Of a DNA stretch of 64,000 nucleotides, positions 33,371 through 47,931 are shown piece after piece. The notes below the pieces were generated by a model. It searched no databases and was not told where the DNA came from. It was given only the letters and a program-made list of their open reading frames with translations. The stretch comes from Gloeopeniophorella convolvens (lineage: Eukaryota; Basidiomycota; Agaricomycetes; Russulales), in the NCBI GenBank assembly GCA_022496205.1, contig WTXD01000002.1, positions 248,001 to 312,000 of the forward strand, given 5' to 3'. Numbering within the stretch: the first letter of the stretch is position 1; every line of letters begins with the position of its first letter. The position numbers were made by a program, and so were the translations under genes.

Positions 33371-36300
33371 ATGGCGAACACTCAAGTGGACACATTCATA
33401 CCGACGGGTCTTCTGCAAACAGACACTTTGCAGACCACAACCACATCGGATTCTATCGGCTCCACATTCGACAGTTTTGTCCCAAATGGCCTTCTTTCTG
33501 GATCATTGCTCGGCTCGACTAGCCAGTCTTCGCTATTTACACAAGAGACATCCAACCCGATGCTCAACCCTCCCGCATCACCCCTCAGACCGAATGGCTT
33601 GCTGAGCTTCAGTGCAACGGCCTCGAGTGCGTAGTCGTATGGACTTGGTAGCTGCCTTGCCTAACTCGGAACAGGCGACGCGTTCACGCCCACGGGGCTT
33701 CTGTCGCAGACGCAAGGTGAGATTAATTTTGCTCTCCCGGACACCCCGTGAACTTGATATACTTGCAGAAGATGACCTACCTGATCTTGGGGACCTCCTT
33801 CGACGCTATCCGCGGCCAGACGCAGGCACGGCGGTCACAGCCTCCTCGTTGACCCTGCCGATAGTACTTCCCCGCGCATCTTTGCGCTCTAGCACATTCG
33901 ATGGAAAGACTGTGTTTCTGGGACGAAAGTCACGCACAGTCATAGCCGCGGTGCGTGTCTTTGGTCGTCGATACTCGCTGGGCCATCTCACGTTCGTACG
34001 CTTAGAAACCGACCACCTCAGAGATGCGCATGAGAAACCTCCTGGACGTCCCGATACACCGACTCATGGACGAGCTTTCCTTGGAGACTGCTCAGAATTG
34101 CAATCTACCTGATGCAGACAGCGACGCGCCCTCATCTTCTTCGAGCCAGGAGGAGACGCTTTGGGTCGACCGCTATCGCCCAAAGCGTTTCACTGATCTC
34201 CTTGGAGACGAGCGCGTACACCGTGAAGTGCTCGCATGGGTGAAGCAGTGGGATGCTTGTGTGTTCGGCAAGAGTAAAGGGAAGAAGCGCGCCAGAGATG
34301 GCGAGAACTTTGGCGCGCCAGAAGATGAGCTGGGGCGTCCTCAGGAGAAGGTGTGTCCATCTGGCTCCGTCCATTTCCAACTCTAACTCATAGTCTTCTC
34401 CAGATCCTGCTACTGTCAGGACCTCCGGGGCTGGGAAAGACAACGCTCGCCCACGTCGTAGCCATGCAAGCAGGTTACAGCGTCTTTGAGATTAATGCCA
34501 GGTGAATATCGCTCGCTCGTCTATTCAACACAATGCTGAAGGCACGTACCAGCGACGCGCGGTCAGGTCAGGTGGTCGATGATCGAATACGTCCAGCACT
34601 AGAGTCTGGCTACGCTGTTGGCAGCTCGAAACCCGTGCTCGTTGTAGTCGATGAGATCGACGGAGCTACAGGCGACACTGTAAGCACCGGCTCTAAGGAG
34701 CCAAAGCTGGGTGCTGAGTCTTTTACCAGGCCCATGGGTTTATCAACAAACTAGTACAGCTCACGTACGAGAGACCTCACAAGTCTCGAAACAAGAAAGG
34801 CGAGAAAGGCAAGCAAGCGCTGCGACGCCCTATCATCTGCATATGCAACGACCTATATGCGTCGTCTCTGGCCAAGTTACGGCCTCTGGCACGCGTGATT
34901 CGGTTCACCCGCCCCGCCGACATACATGTCGTCAAACGACTACGTGACATCTGCGACGCAGAGGATATGAAAGCCGATTCAAGAGCGCTGAGTACGCTTG
35001 TTGGAATAGCACTCGGAGATATGCGTGGCTGCCTGAATACCCTCCAAGTATGTCACGTAGGGCATCATGTCATTTGATGGGTTCTAACAGCATCTTTGTC
35101 AGTTCATCAAAGCGAAGAATCAGGACGTAACAGAGCAACTCGTGCGCAACGCAACGGCAGGCATGAAAGAAGCCGACGCGAACTATCTGACCGTGTTGAC
35201 CGACCTCTTCTGTCCCATGAGCAAAAAACGCGTCAAAGAGCGCGGTATGGGCGAGGCGGACGAGGCCAAGTACGTCGACCGCCTCAGCCGCGCGCTCGAC
35301 GCGACGGGCGCGCTGGACCGCGTTGCGCTCGGCTGCTTCGAGCACTACGCAAACCTGCACCAGCACGACGCGACGTTCGCGCGCTACATCAAGGCGAACG
35401 AGTGGCTTGTTACGTACGATATGCTGTCCGGCTCTATGCGCGCCGAGCGGGAGTATGGCGTACTGCAATACCTCTCGTACGCGCTCGTGCCATTCTTCCC
35501 GCTCTTCCAGGAGCGAGGCGGGCCGCGCGTTGAGCGGCCCAAGGCGGATTGGGAGGTGTGTATCAGCGTCGTGGTCTTCGTGTCTATGTGTTCTCGGATG
35601 GCTAATGCCGGGGACAGTGGTACGTCAAGACGCGCGCAAACGAGGAGATTTACAAGTCGCTCGCAAAGGCGGTGCGCACGGGCAACGCGCGCTCGACGGG
35701 GCACTTCCGCGATCTCGTGAGCGAGCCGGTGCTGCATCTCGAGTTTGCGCCGCTCCTCAATCGCATCATCTCTCCGCCTATCCGCCCTGTGCGTCGTCGA
35801 TCTTCTGATGTCATGTGAGCTGGGCTGACTTTCGTACAGGTCAACAGTCAGGTAATTCGTCCTGAAGAGAAGGCTATTCTGTCTCGCCTTGTCAACATCA
35901 TGGTATCCTTGGAGCTACGCTTCGTGCAGGAGAGGGCTGAGGATGGCCAGCTCATGTACAGGCTTGATCCGTACGTTTGTTCCTGCCTCATTCAGACGAC
36001 CTATTGAATTTGCTGCAGGCCTATCGACGTATTCGTGACATACGATGGCAAACGTGCCGTCGATATCGCTGTGTCGCGCTATGCCGTGCGGCATCTCGTC
36101 GCCGGGGAGGTCCGTACTTCTCGGTCTACACACCGCGCGGCTCGCTCACTCTGTGCCGCTTCTGCAGATCGACGCTCAACTCATCGCTCGCCATGCTGAG
36201 GCCATTGAACGTACAAAGACAGGGAAGTCTTCGACATTCTTTGGGAGCAGCGCGAGAGAACCCGATGAACGCGGAGAGGACGCCGGGCGGGACCATGGTG

Positions 36301-36606
36301 AAGGTATGTTCGCCCCCGCAGGTACTGCTGGTGACGAGCCGCCGCGGAAGCGCGCCAAGGCCGCCGAGGCCGCCGTGGATCCTGCTGAGAAGGTTGGATC
36401 ATCGCCCATCTCTTGAACAATTTCGCTGATGCCATATCTAGCCTGCCGTGGACTTCTTCGGCCGACCCATTACGGCGCCTGCGAGCAAGGGCAAGCCTGC
36501 GTCCAGGCGGCAGTCGACGGGGCAGACGTATCGCGTGTCCTTCAAATATAAGGAGGGCAACTCGGCGGCTGTGCGCAAGCCGGTCAAGATGGGGTCGTTT
36601 CTGTGA
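33371..36606 (+). CDS. CTF18: Chromosome transmission fidelity protein 18, alternative clamp loader
   Basis: Large subunit of the Ctf18-RFC complex, which loads and unloads PCNA at forks and supports sister-chromatid cohesion. The N-terminus has four copies of an F-x-P-x-G-L-L type motif (FIPTGLLQ, FVPNGLLS, LRPNGLLS, FTPTGLLS). Then come LWVDRYRPKRFTDLLGDERV, Walker A LLLSGPPGLGKTTLAHVVA, sensor-type FEINASDARSG, and Walker B PVLVVVDEIDGA. RFC-like helices (RPIICICNDLYASSL, ALGDMRGCLNTLQF) follow. The C-terminus carries VDFFGRPI and FKYKEGNSAAVRKPVKMGSF, the conserved tail that binds Dcc1-Ctf8 in yeast. Many short introns; all ATPase motifs intact. Confidence 0.94.
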
Positions 36607-36959
36607 TTGATTCGTCTACTTATTCTCTATGATGGCATTGGAGGATCATTATGTATTTCGCAGCACTTGGACAGAGGTCGTGGATTGGACCGTGCGGGGC
36701 GTGTAATGGTATATTGCATTGGCCGATTCTCAGCTGCGAGACAGCGATAAACCATAATCAAGTGAGTCAGTGGTCTGCAGGACAGGTAGCACACACGCGA
36801 TGGCATCCTTTAATTTGAAACACTCATGGGGTGCGCGAGCGAATTATCAAGTCACAGGATGCTTCATTAAGTCTGAGTCGTAGGCTGATAGGACATTCGT
36901 AGATCAACATTAATGCATATACTATAAAAGGGACACGCCCCAGCGCTTTACGAAGAGCC
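36607..36959. other. Intergenic, convergent 3' ends
   Basis: About 350 bases between the CTF18 and transporter stops. AT-rich with ACTATAAAAGG near 36920, which has no start codon to serve. Otherwise nothing is seen. Confidence 0.5.
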
Positions 36960-39308
36960 CTACAGAACGTATCTAAAGTCGCGGTTTTGCTCGTCGGTGA
37001 GGTCCAGGAAAGCCTTCAGCACGTGCATCAGCTTATTTAAACGCGCGACGAGTAACCGCTCGGAGGCGCACCTTGTCCACTCTCAGCCGCACCTTCTTGC
37101 CATCCTCTGTAACATGCTCGAAGTACACATCGTCGTACGTATCGTCATGCCCCTTGGCGTCGCGCTCGGCGTTCTTGCCGGCAAGGAACCAGCGTAAACC
37201 GAGAAAGATCACGATCGAGACGCCGGAGGCGGCAGTGATGATAGCCCACGGGACGTGATCGCTGAGGAGAGGCTGTCAGAAGAGAGCCGGCCCTGTGGCG
37301 GGCGCGGTGATGCGTACCGCGGTTGATACTTCGCCTTCCACATGAATGGGCCAACGGCGTTGCCAAGCCCATACCCGGCCAGCACGAGCGCATTGGTGGT
37401 GGTGCCTGAGTATGTCCATCGGTTAGTGGTGTGGAAATCACGGGAGAGAGCACCCATACGCTTTGTATGTCCGGCTGTGAGGTTAGACACCCACGATAAC
37501 ATGATTACGAATGGTGCGATCGCGCAGACTTCGATGATATGTTAGACTGGTTGGTATGATGCTTCAAAGTGGTACTCACTGGAGAGCCAATATGTGAACA
37601 GCAAGCCAACCTTGTTGTGTGCAGGAAGGGTCGTGACCAAGATTGAGCCGATTATAGCCGGGATGTACATGATCACGGCAGCGTAGGCACGACCAACGTA
37701 CGGCAGCGAGGCCAGGGTTGTGCCGAGCCATATCGCGATAACTGGAAGCGGGCTCGGTCGTGAGAGGTACCATAATCAGGAACAGCGTAAGCGACGGACT
37801 TTCGACGACACCATCGACACATCCAAGCAGGGTCGTCTGGATCAGATTGAAACCAAACTGGTTCACGATGATCTGGCGCTGATTGGTGAGCTGCGATGGT
37901 AGTGTTATCAGCGTGCATTAGTCTAGCAGCAGGGTTGCATGCGCACTGAATTGAATAGATTCGTAACTCCGGCGAGCAATGCAAGTATCCAAGTCTTGCG
38001 GTCGCGCAGAGCTTCTATAAACCTGTGACATGGTGCGTGATCAATACGAGCCGTGCATCCCAGGGCCGGCGGCAGTAGAACGTACTGCTCCCGCTTCCAA
38101 TGCTTGTTCTCCACGCCGACCTCCTCTGATTTGATCCTCTCCACCACCATGATCCGCTCCTCGGGGGACAGGAACCATGCTGATGCTGGCGAGTCTGGGA
38201 ACAAGAACCAGAAGAGGACGGATGTGAACAGCGTTACAGTACCCAAGATGATCATCAGCCTGCAGATCGTTAGATGGGTAACGTTTTGGCGATATTATCT
38301 CAGGCACGCACCACTGCCACGGCGCAAAATTGTGCGTGTGCGTGTGCACGACACCGAAGCTGAGGAAACCAAGGACGATGAGCGCTGCACCATTCATCAA
38401 AACTGTACCGTCGATCAGTTTGACGTCGATCGCCGAAGGTGCGGTGATAATTCGACAAACTTACACCAGTACCCGACACGACGAGTGTGCTCATCGCGGG
38501 TATAGAACATCGATGTGACCAATAAGAAACCCGGGGTTATAGCACCTTCGCAGACGCCCATGATGAAACGGACGGCGAGCAGCGCGCCGAATGATTTGCA
38601 TGCGGCATGGCAGAGTAACGCGATAGACCAGAGGAGTACGTTGATGCTTCGGAAGGGTTAGCGCGAGGTATGGGGGAGTGATTGGGAAGTAGCCGATCTT
38701 GCCTCATCCATTTTCCGACCGGGAGACGCTGAAGAGCCAGGTTCTGAGGATACTGGAAAGCCAGATAGGAGAGATAGAAGATAGTTCCCAGCCAGTTAAA
38801 CTGATTCTGGTTGAGATGTGCGCTCTTCCTTTGGTAATGTCAAAATATGAGCTCGTGTGGTTGCGAGTTATGCGGAGAGCACCGACTTGATTCCCAGAAC
38901 CGCACTCTGACTGAGCGTGGTCTTGTCCGCGAACGTGATACTAGAGCAGAGTGATGAATTCGGTCCAGGGTCTGCTAGGTCCCACTCACAGGTACATTAC
39001 TAGCAGAGCCCCAGAATGTGAGTACTCCGATGTCGGCTTGCAACATAAGATACTCACAGCACATCAACGGCATCAAGTGTAGGTCCACCTTTCGCCTACG
39101 TCCATCGTTGAGCTACACGAAACGACTGTCGGTTTGAACCGATGGCAACATACCGCAGGCGCTTAGAGGCCTCAGGGCTCAGACGGATATCTGCCCCAGC
39201 CGCGAGGATAGCTGCTGCGTCAACCTGGGACTCATCGACGAGCGTGACCTGGGTCAGGTCGTGCTTCTCAGAGGAGGCATCGGTCTTGCTGGGAGCTGGC
39301 GAAGACAT
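36960..39308 (-). CDS. MFS transporter, allantoate/anion:cation symporter family
   Basis: Plasma-membrane transporter of the fungal Dal5-like family (allantoate, ureidosuccinate, vitamins or related organic anions). ATG at 39308 gives MSSPAPSKTDASSEKHDLTQ. The cytosolic leader is followed by membrane segments broken by many introns. Visible are IILGTVTLFTSVLFWFLFPD, SPASAWFLSPEERIMVVERI, the family feature after helix 6, ALVLAGYGLGNAVGPFMWKA, and the cytosolic tail AFLDLTDEQNRDFRYVL, which is very typical of this family's C-terminus. Substrate cannot be read from sequence. Only part of the intron map could be resolved by eye. Confidence 0.88.
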
Positions 39309-40354
39309 GGTGCGCAAGACGCGAGGAGGGCGCAACAAAGCTGATCCCTAGACAGAGACGGGTGCCTTTAAGCTCATTCGAATTCCTGCACGGCGGCACT
39401 CGGGTCCGCCAAAAGGGTCGCAGGTTGCCGCTGGTCGCCGTTGGGCGCTCGAGTATATATGTATATGTAATTGGTTCCGGGAGTTGGAGTGACAAATGTA
39501 ACATGTAAACCCCCCCGGCAGAAGCTGCAGGGGATCGGGCCCAGGGCATTGCCGCGTGCAACGCATTGCGGCATCACCAGCGCATCATCAGCCGTGGTCC
39601 ATCTTCCGAAGCTCTAGGAAGTTCTTCTTGGAGCGTCTGTAAATAGCCCGGGATACTCCAACGCCACTGCAATAGAGCCATAGCAGGCGACCGCCATAAA
39701 CTTGGCTTGGCGGAAGGAGGGAACACTGGAGCCCGGACGCAACCGGTATCTGGCTAGAAACCCGCTAGTTTAGGCGGCGTGACATGTCATGGTCGATGTG
39801 GTCTTGTCTTGATCGCCAGGACTTATTCAAACGAATAGCACGTTTCGGGTTGCAGACATGCATCCAGATTCCAGATCCATTGTGAATGTCTCTCCATGGA
39901 TCCAATAAGATAACATAATTTTAAATCGCCACTACCCCGAGTCGTTGGTGCACAGGAGTGGTTGTTCCCCGTCGAACGCCCGGCCATTGTTATACAGAGC
40001 ACTGAAATCTTCCCGTGGGACGGAACGCCTCTGAGGAGTGGGTACACACGAGATGTAATGATGAAGATGGCAGCTGGAGTTGAAGATGCATATCAAAGTT
40101 CCCGAGACGGAAACGTGGTCGAAGGCTGCGGATCGCCACGAGGTTGTCACGTGGGGAGACGGTCCGGCCTGCGGGCCGCTCCCGGAGCGTCTGGTTCTGT
40201 CTGGTTGTACGGTGGGCGCGCCTTTGACGAATACCGTCTCGTCGGTTTACGCGCAGTCCGCTGGTATTGCTGGACTAGCGCCGTAGGCTCCAGTCGAAAC
40301 AAAGAGACTCCTCACGAAACACCCGCCCGGTGTAATTGAGTGATTGCGATCCCT
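39309..40354. other. Intergenic, divergent region of transporter and CLP1
   Basis: About 1 kb between divergent starts. Apart from a short coding-like frame at 40086-40286 (listed separately), no gene, RNA or repeat was recognised. Confidence 0.45.
40086..40286 (+). CDS. Hypothetical short ORF upstream of CLP1
   Basis: Single-exon frame of 66 residues, MHIKVPETETWSKAADRHEV to SAGIAGLAP. Third positions are mostly G or C, like real exons nearby, and the ATG lies 70 bases before the stop-rich CLP1 leader. No family recognised. It could be a small gene, a CLP1 upstream ORF or chance. Confidence 0.25.
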   Translation: MHIKVPETETWSKAADRHEVVTWGDGPACGPLPERLVLSGCTVGAPLTNTVSSVYAQSAGIAGLAP

Positions 40355-42231
40355 ATGTCAGCCGGCTCCAAGGAGTGGACGCTTGCACCAGAGACAGAGT
40401 ATAGATTTGAGCTCGATCCTGGGAAGTCACTTGCTATCAAGGTATGTTCACACTTACTCAGCAGACGACCATCCACCTTGTCCCGGTTTGCAGATTCTGA
40501 AAGGTCACGCCGAAGTGTTCGGCGCAGAGCTTGTTGATGGTAAACACTATATCTTCGGCCACGAGTGCAAGGCAGCCGTTTTCACCTGGCAAGGCTGCAC
40601 CATCGAGATAAGTAACACACTCTTATCGTTCCCCGAACTGAACAAGTGACCTCCTCAGAACGTCACAGGAACACCGTCGACGGAATATGTTTCTGACGAA
40701 ACTCCCATGTATGCATATGCAAACGTTCATCTTGCTCTCGAGAAGATGCGCGTGCGCGCACTGAGTGCCCACCGGGGATCCCCACCGCCACCTGGCGCAG
40801 AGGCAGACCTGGATGCGGAACCCCCGCGCGTTCTCGTGCTCGGTCCGGAAAACTCTGGGAAAACGACGGTGTGCAAGATCCTGACCAACTATGCCGTGCG
40901 CGCCGGACAGAACTGGACTCCGATGTACGTGAACACTGATCCAGGCGAGGTGAGTTCGTCAGTGCATTGCTGCGGCGCTGCTCACATGTGAGATGACTAG
41001 GGAGGCTGGACAATCCCAGGTACCGTCTCCGCAGTGCCTATCACTTCCCCGCTTGGTACTGCTTCGCCCGCCAGCCCATTGGGCTCTGCGGCTACGTCCG
41101 CACCGACAATCACGTCTTCCAATGCGCTTTTACCCTTGGTCTACTGGTATGGTCATCCGGAGATTAAGCGGAATCCGCTCTTGCTAGACCGCCTCATTCG
41201 CAATCTCGGCGAGAACGTTACGGAACGCCATGATCTTGACCCTGAGGGTCAGTATCCCAGGGACACCTCTCGAACCTGCATCTCATCGATGAATTCAGGT
41301 CGCACTGCGGGCCTGATTGTCGATACGCCGTCAAGTTTTGCATCGTCTCCGTCTACTGGGACCGCGGATCACCGGCAGACGTTGATCCGGGCCTGCGTCG
41401 ACGCATTTCGCAGTAAGTCGTCATTTTAGTGCTTGTCGAGAACAGTGTGCGACCATATCCCTAGTAAATGTGATTCTTGTCGTGGGCCACGAGAAGCTGA
41501 ATGCCGAGATGCAGCGTACGTACGGCAATCGTATGACCGTCGTCAAAATTCCAAAGTCAGGGGGCGTATGTATCCCCAACCCCCCACCCTAGATACGTTC
41601 CTGACTGATGCATTGGTCCAGGTCGTCGAGCTCGACATGCAGTACCGGCAGCGCATACACACCCAGCAGCTGCACACGTACATGTACGGCCAGGTGATAA
41701 CGCCGCCACCCGGGCTTCCAGCTACGGCGGCCGGTGATGCAGATTTCGACGGGCACCTCAATCCGAGCAGCTCGGTCATCCCCTTTGGCGAGCTTTCCTT
41801 GCTTCGCATTGGCGAAAGTAGGCACGCCCGAGTTATTCTCCCCCAGCGCAGGGATAACAATCGCTTCAGAAACCATGGCGCCGTCCTCCGCGCTCCCTAT
41901 CGGCGCGACGCGGACCGTGAATGAGATGCAGCCCATTCTAGTCGACCCTGGTCTGCCTGGTTCAGGGCTGATGAACGCGATTGTCGCGCTCCTCGCGCTC
42001 CCAGTCCACCAAGAAGAGACAGAGCGCTACGACGAGGAAGTGCTCGATTTGCAGGTATCAGGTTTCCTTGCCATGTTCGTGTCGCGTTCTTTCCCCGTTC
42101 GTCGTCCTGACGGAACTCCCAGAACAAACCTCGACCTACCAAATAAGAGGATGACGGTTTTGTCTCCTGGTCCTGGTTCGTTTGCAGGAAGGACGGCAAT
42201 TGTTGGGTCTTTTGAGTGGTCTGAGCCTTAA
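40355..42231 (+). CDS. CLP1: mRNA cleavage and polyadenylation factor Clp1
   Basis: Subunit of cleavage factor IA (with Pcf11) in mRNA 3' end formation. ATG at 40355 gives MSAGSKEWTLAPETEYRFEL. The N-terminal domain reads LKGHAEVFGAELVDGKHYIF. The P-loop is VLVLGPENSGKTTVCKILTN, followed by YVNTDPGE and GGWTIPGTVSA. PLVYWYGHPEIKRNPLLLDR, AGLIVDTPSSFA and the end MTVLSPGPGSFAGRTAIVGS all match Clp1. The P-loop Lys/Thr are present. Whether it retains polynucleotide kinase activity, as in animals, or has lost it, as in yeast, cannot be read here. Introns interrupt it at least seven times. Confidence 0.94.
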
Positions 42232-42462
42232 CTTAGAAGTATGTTCATGACCGGAATCTTCCACAATACCATCGTTGCACATTCAAATAGCTCTCAGCCG
42301 TTTATATCTGGGCAGGAAAGAGTGGAAAGAACAAGAGGGCGATTGACTACAGTGAAGGTCTAGTCTATCAGGTCTACAAGCGTCTCAGGGGAGCCGCGTG
42401 GGGGAAAGGGTGTTATGTAAAACAGTCCGTTAGACAGTCCACAGCGCTAGATATGACACGCG
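42232..42462. other. Short convergent intergenic region
   Basis: 230 bases between CLP1 and NADH dehydrogenase stops; nothing recognised. Confidence 0.5.
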
Positions 42463-45086
42463 TTACAATCTCGACAAGTCCCGGCCCCATAAGCCGCTGT
42501 AACAGACAGGCGCTTAGCTTGCATTTCAGACAGGCAGAAATAGTTGGTCGAACTCACCGCAACACCCAGTCGATCATTAGGAGCGCCCTTGTGCGCATGC
42601 TCACCTGTTCGCTCCAGTATATACTGCGCCATGCGTACATAGCAGCGAGCCCACCCATGAAGCTCAGTCGGCCGAGGTCGAATACTGCGGCGTTACCGAT
42701 ATATGCGAGAGAACCGAGATGGCGATAGCGGAAGGGCCCGGTGACAGCCTCATCTGTTGCGTCAGGGAGTCCGTTGGCGAGCAGATTTTCGCGCTTGGTG
42801 GCAAGGAGGTGAAGTTTGTGACCGAGGTACTTGCCCTGTTGAGAGGCAACTTGTGCGGTCTGCGTGCGGTAAAATGAGAGGCGCGAACGAGGATATATGT
42901 GAGGACATACAGCGGGCAGGGCGGTAATCTTATTGCCAATCTCTTGCAGAAGCACAGCAAGCTCATTGAGTGTAAGGCTATTGTCCGCGTCGGAGTCATA
43001 CAGGTCAAAGAGTGTTCGGACCTGGAGAATCAGTGCATTTGTGAGTAGCACTTTGCTCAACGTGAGTCAATATACCTCTTCGAGGTGGGAGGCAGCCATC
43101 GGGATCTTCTCCTTGATTCGCTTTACTAGTCGCACAATGAGTGTCGAATACTGCCAAGCTGTGAAATACTTACCCATGATTTGCCACTCGTCATAATCGA
43201 TCTTATTGTCCTTGTTTCGGTCGGCCTCTTCGACAAGCTCTAGCAAATGGGACACGACGGAAGTTTCAATCTAATCACTGCGCGTTAACTACGGTCCTCG
43301 TGTGACAGGGAAGACACCCACCGTTGCACAGTCTCCAATGGCGTATACGTCACCGAGGGGTGCACCCTTGACACGAAGCTGGGCGTCAACCTCAATGGCC
43401 TTCTTGTGGACCTGATTTGGGAGGAGGCTTGATACGCGGGCACTGAATGGGTTCATGGCTATTCCGGTCGACCACAGCACGAAGTTGGCGGGTATGCTGT
43501 GTTCCACGGCTTTGCCAGAGTCCGGATCCTTAGTAGTATAGACAACATGGTCCTGGTGTACCCCAGCCACGCTGCCGTGGCGCTCAGTCAAAGCTAGTCA
43601 TGTGACTGAAAGAGCTCACCGTGCAGAAGTAATCAACTCAACCCCGTCACGCTGGAACTTGTTCTCAGCATACTTAGAGATTGCTTCCGAATACTGAGCA
43701 GACTAGATTCAGCGAACAACCGGGATGAGAACACGATAGCTCACTGTGTTCAGTATGTGTTCCCTGGATTGGATGACGTGAATGGAGACCTCTTCGCGAC
43801 AAAGCTTCGGGAACTGAAAAGGATGGACAATGAGTGTCGCACGGACGCAGGTATAGATGACTCACGTAGTTGATGATATCTTCTTGGCATAGGTCGTAAA
43901 TCTCCTGGAATGAGTGTGAGCCAGCCAAGACTACGAAGCGAACTTCAGACCCACAGCCGCAGTTTCAACGCCCGTCGGACCACCTCCGCAAACCACGAAG
44001 CTCAGGAGCTGTTTGCGTTCCTCCTCAGAGGTCGAGGGAAGCGAAGCAGTCTCAAAATTGTCTACAATAGAAGTCACTTGACGATGGTCTTGTCGCGTCG
44101 CGAAAGGTCTTACCTAGAATACGACGACGGATGGCTTGTGCATCTGCAATAGTTTTGAGTTGGAAGCAGTGTTCGAGACCAGGTACTCCATGAGTAGAAG
44201 ATACGGAACCGACGGCGATGACAAGCTTATCATATCTGACCAGAGGGTTAGCCTATTCAAACTAAATGGAAGCTGGGCGTACGGTAGATAGATGTTACGG
44301 TGTTCCCCGGTGACTGAGATAGTCTCGACTTCCAACAGGCGTTCCGACATGACCAGGTCAACAGCTCGTCCATTGATGAGCTGACCATGGAGACGAGCGA
44401 TGATCTTCCGAAGGGACTCTACGAGGGACCGAACAGAGACTGTGCCAACAGCAGCGGCTGTGAACGCACATCAGTGGGAGACGCATATATGTAAATTCGT
44501 TGGTCTTACAAGGAAGAAGCGGGGTGAACGTAGTAAATGTGTCAGGGGAAACAACGGTCACGTGGTATTCGGCGGGGTGAATCGTTTGCAGCACACTGAC
44601 AGCCTACTCGCGTCAGGATTCAGAACAAATGAAACGAAGGCGAGGAGATACACGTACACCCCAGCCCCCGCCGACGATGACAAGCCTTGGCTTATCCTTG
44701 ACCGACAGCACAGAATCATCGTCCTCGTCTCCTACAAGTACACTTGCAATCGGTAGGTTCTTTGGGCCGCCACGCTCGGGATGAAGCGCGAGTGGTGATA
44801 CGGGCACGCGATCTATGTGTTTGTCTGTGTACGTGAAAGCATCGTGAATGAACACGCCGCCGACAACGACCCCGAGGCCGAGAACGGCGGAGAAACACGT
44901 GAAGGCCGCGTATTTAGCAGTCTTGCGACCAATGCGCAAAACCCGGCTGGAATCAGGTGGAGGTGTGGACGGTGTAGACAGAAAGCGAAGTGCAGTTGAC
45001 GGGGAGAGAGAACGGGCGTGATTGACGGAGGCCCGGAGTGGGCTAGGAAGGGGAAATCGAGGTCTGAGTGTAGTCCGAGGTATCAT
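42463..45086 (-). CDS. NDE1: External alternative NADH dehydrogenase with EF-hands (mitochondrial)
   Basis: Rotenone-insensitive type II NADH:ubiquinone oxidoreductase of the inner mitochondrial membrane facing outward. ATG at 45086 starts a basic Ser/Arg presequence (MIPRTTLRPRFPLPSPLRAS) and a membrane segment (FTCFSAVLGLGVVVGGVFI). The first dinucleotide fold is RLVIVGGGWG and the second LLSFVVCGGGPTGVETAAEI, with NFVLWSTGIAMNPF and GDVYAIGDCAT between FAD-binding parts. Two canonical EF-hand loops follow, DRNKDNKIDYDE and DSDADNSLTLNE, inserted before the C-terminal membrane-anchoring helix and WGRDLSRL end. EF-hands imply calcium control, as in the Neurospora enzyme NDE1. Head-to-head with ATP2. 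Confidence 0.93.
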
Positions 45087-45587
45087 GTTGACGACGTATA
45101 CGGGTAAGAGCACCAGCCACTGCACATGCAGTCGCTGTGCGGTGCGTAGGCGATGGATTGAGGCAAGGGCGAGGGCGGACTGACGCTGTCCGCCCCGAGT
45201 TTTACGTTCCGAGCGCCAATTACCATGATGTCATGCGTATGAGTCCGTGGGCCTCCGTTGTCCATGATTGACCACTTGCCCTTCGTTTCACATTGCGCGA
45301 AACCTGGGCCTGAGCCTCTGATTGAAGGCCCCATGCATTCAGAACACACCGAGGCAGGTTTAAGTGTAATATTCGAAGGGGGGTTCAACATGTCAACGTG
45401 TTACATTGGGGCAGCCAAATAACCAATCAGACGCGACGACGGCTCGGTCGGGCTGGGCCGGGACCCGGCGGAGTTTAGTCTGAGTGTGAATGTTAAATAC
45501 GGTGCTCTGTTCCGAGTTCTCTCGCCAACGCATTTCCACACCTTTTCTCCGTCGTCGTTGTTGTTGTCGCCGTCGTCGCACAAAACG
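45087..45587. promoter_or_regulatory. Shared NDE1/ATP2 promoter with two CCAAT boxes
   Basis: 500 bases between divergent start codons of two oxidative phosphorylation genes. CCAAT occurs at 45216-45220 and 45423-45427, both on the plus strand; the second is in the context AACCAATCAGA. CCAAT is the target of the Hap2/3/5 (NF-Y) complex, a known activator of respiratory genes in fungi. Its use here is inference. Confidence 0.55.
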
Positions 45588-47550
<1,963 letters not shown>

Positions 47551-47931
47551 GCTCCCTCCAAAATTTACTCTACTACTCTATTCTCTGCGTAGGCCTGAGG
47601 AAGGGATATGTCTAGACGGGCGTGCTTGCTTGCGCGGCGACGAGGGTGTCAGTCGGGGTCTCACATGGAGAGGTGTTGTCACGTCTAGACACTCGACTTT
47701 GCTGCAGTAATCGAAAACGTTTCTTTCCTTTAATGACCTATCTCATGAATGCGGTGTGAGCATGGTTCCAGAATGTAGTGTTTATGGGAGCTTGAGGGAC
47801 CCAGGTCCATAGAATATATCTAGTTGCTGGGCTACCCTACCTTCTGACAGCTGGATTCAGTGGGCGCGGCCAAGTGGTGAGCTGGCCGGCCAATACGCGA
47901 TGTGCGGGGAAGAAAAAGGCAAAAGAAAGAC
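47551..47931. other. Intergenic 3' of ATP2
   Basis: About 380 bases. The left part should be the ATP2 3' UTR. The right end holds T-rich runs on the minus strand (TTTCTTTT, TTTTTC) that suit RNA polymerase III termination of the tRNA gene. Confidence 0.5.

Noticed and set aside
36915..36935. TATA-like ACTATAAAAGG as a promoter
   Set aside because: It lies between two convergent stop codons with no start codon downstream on that strand.
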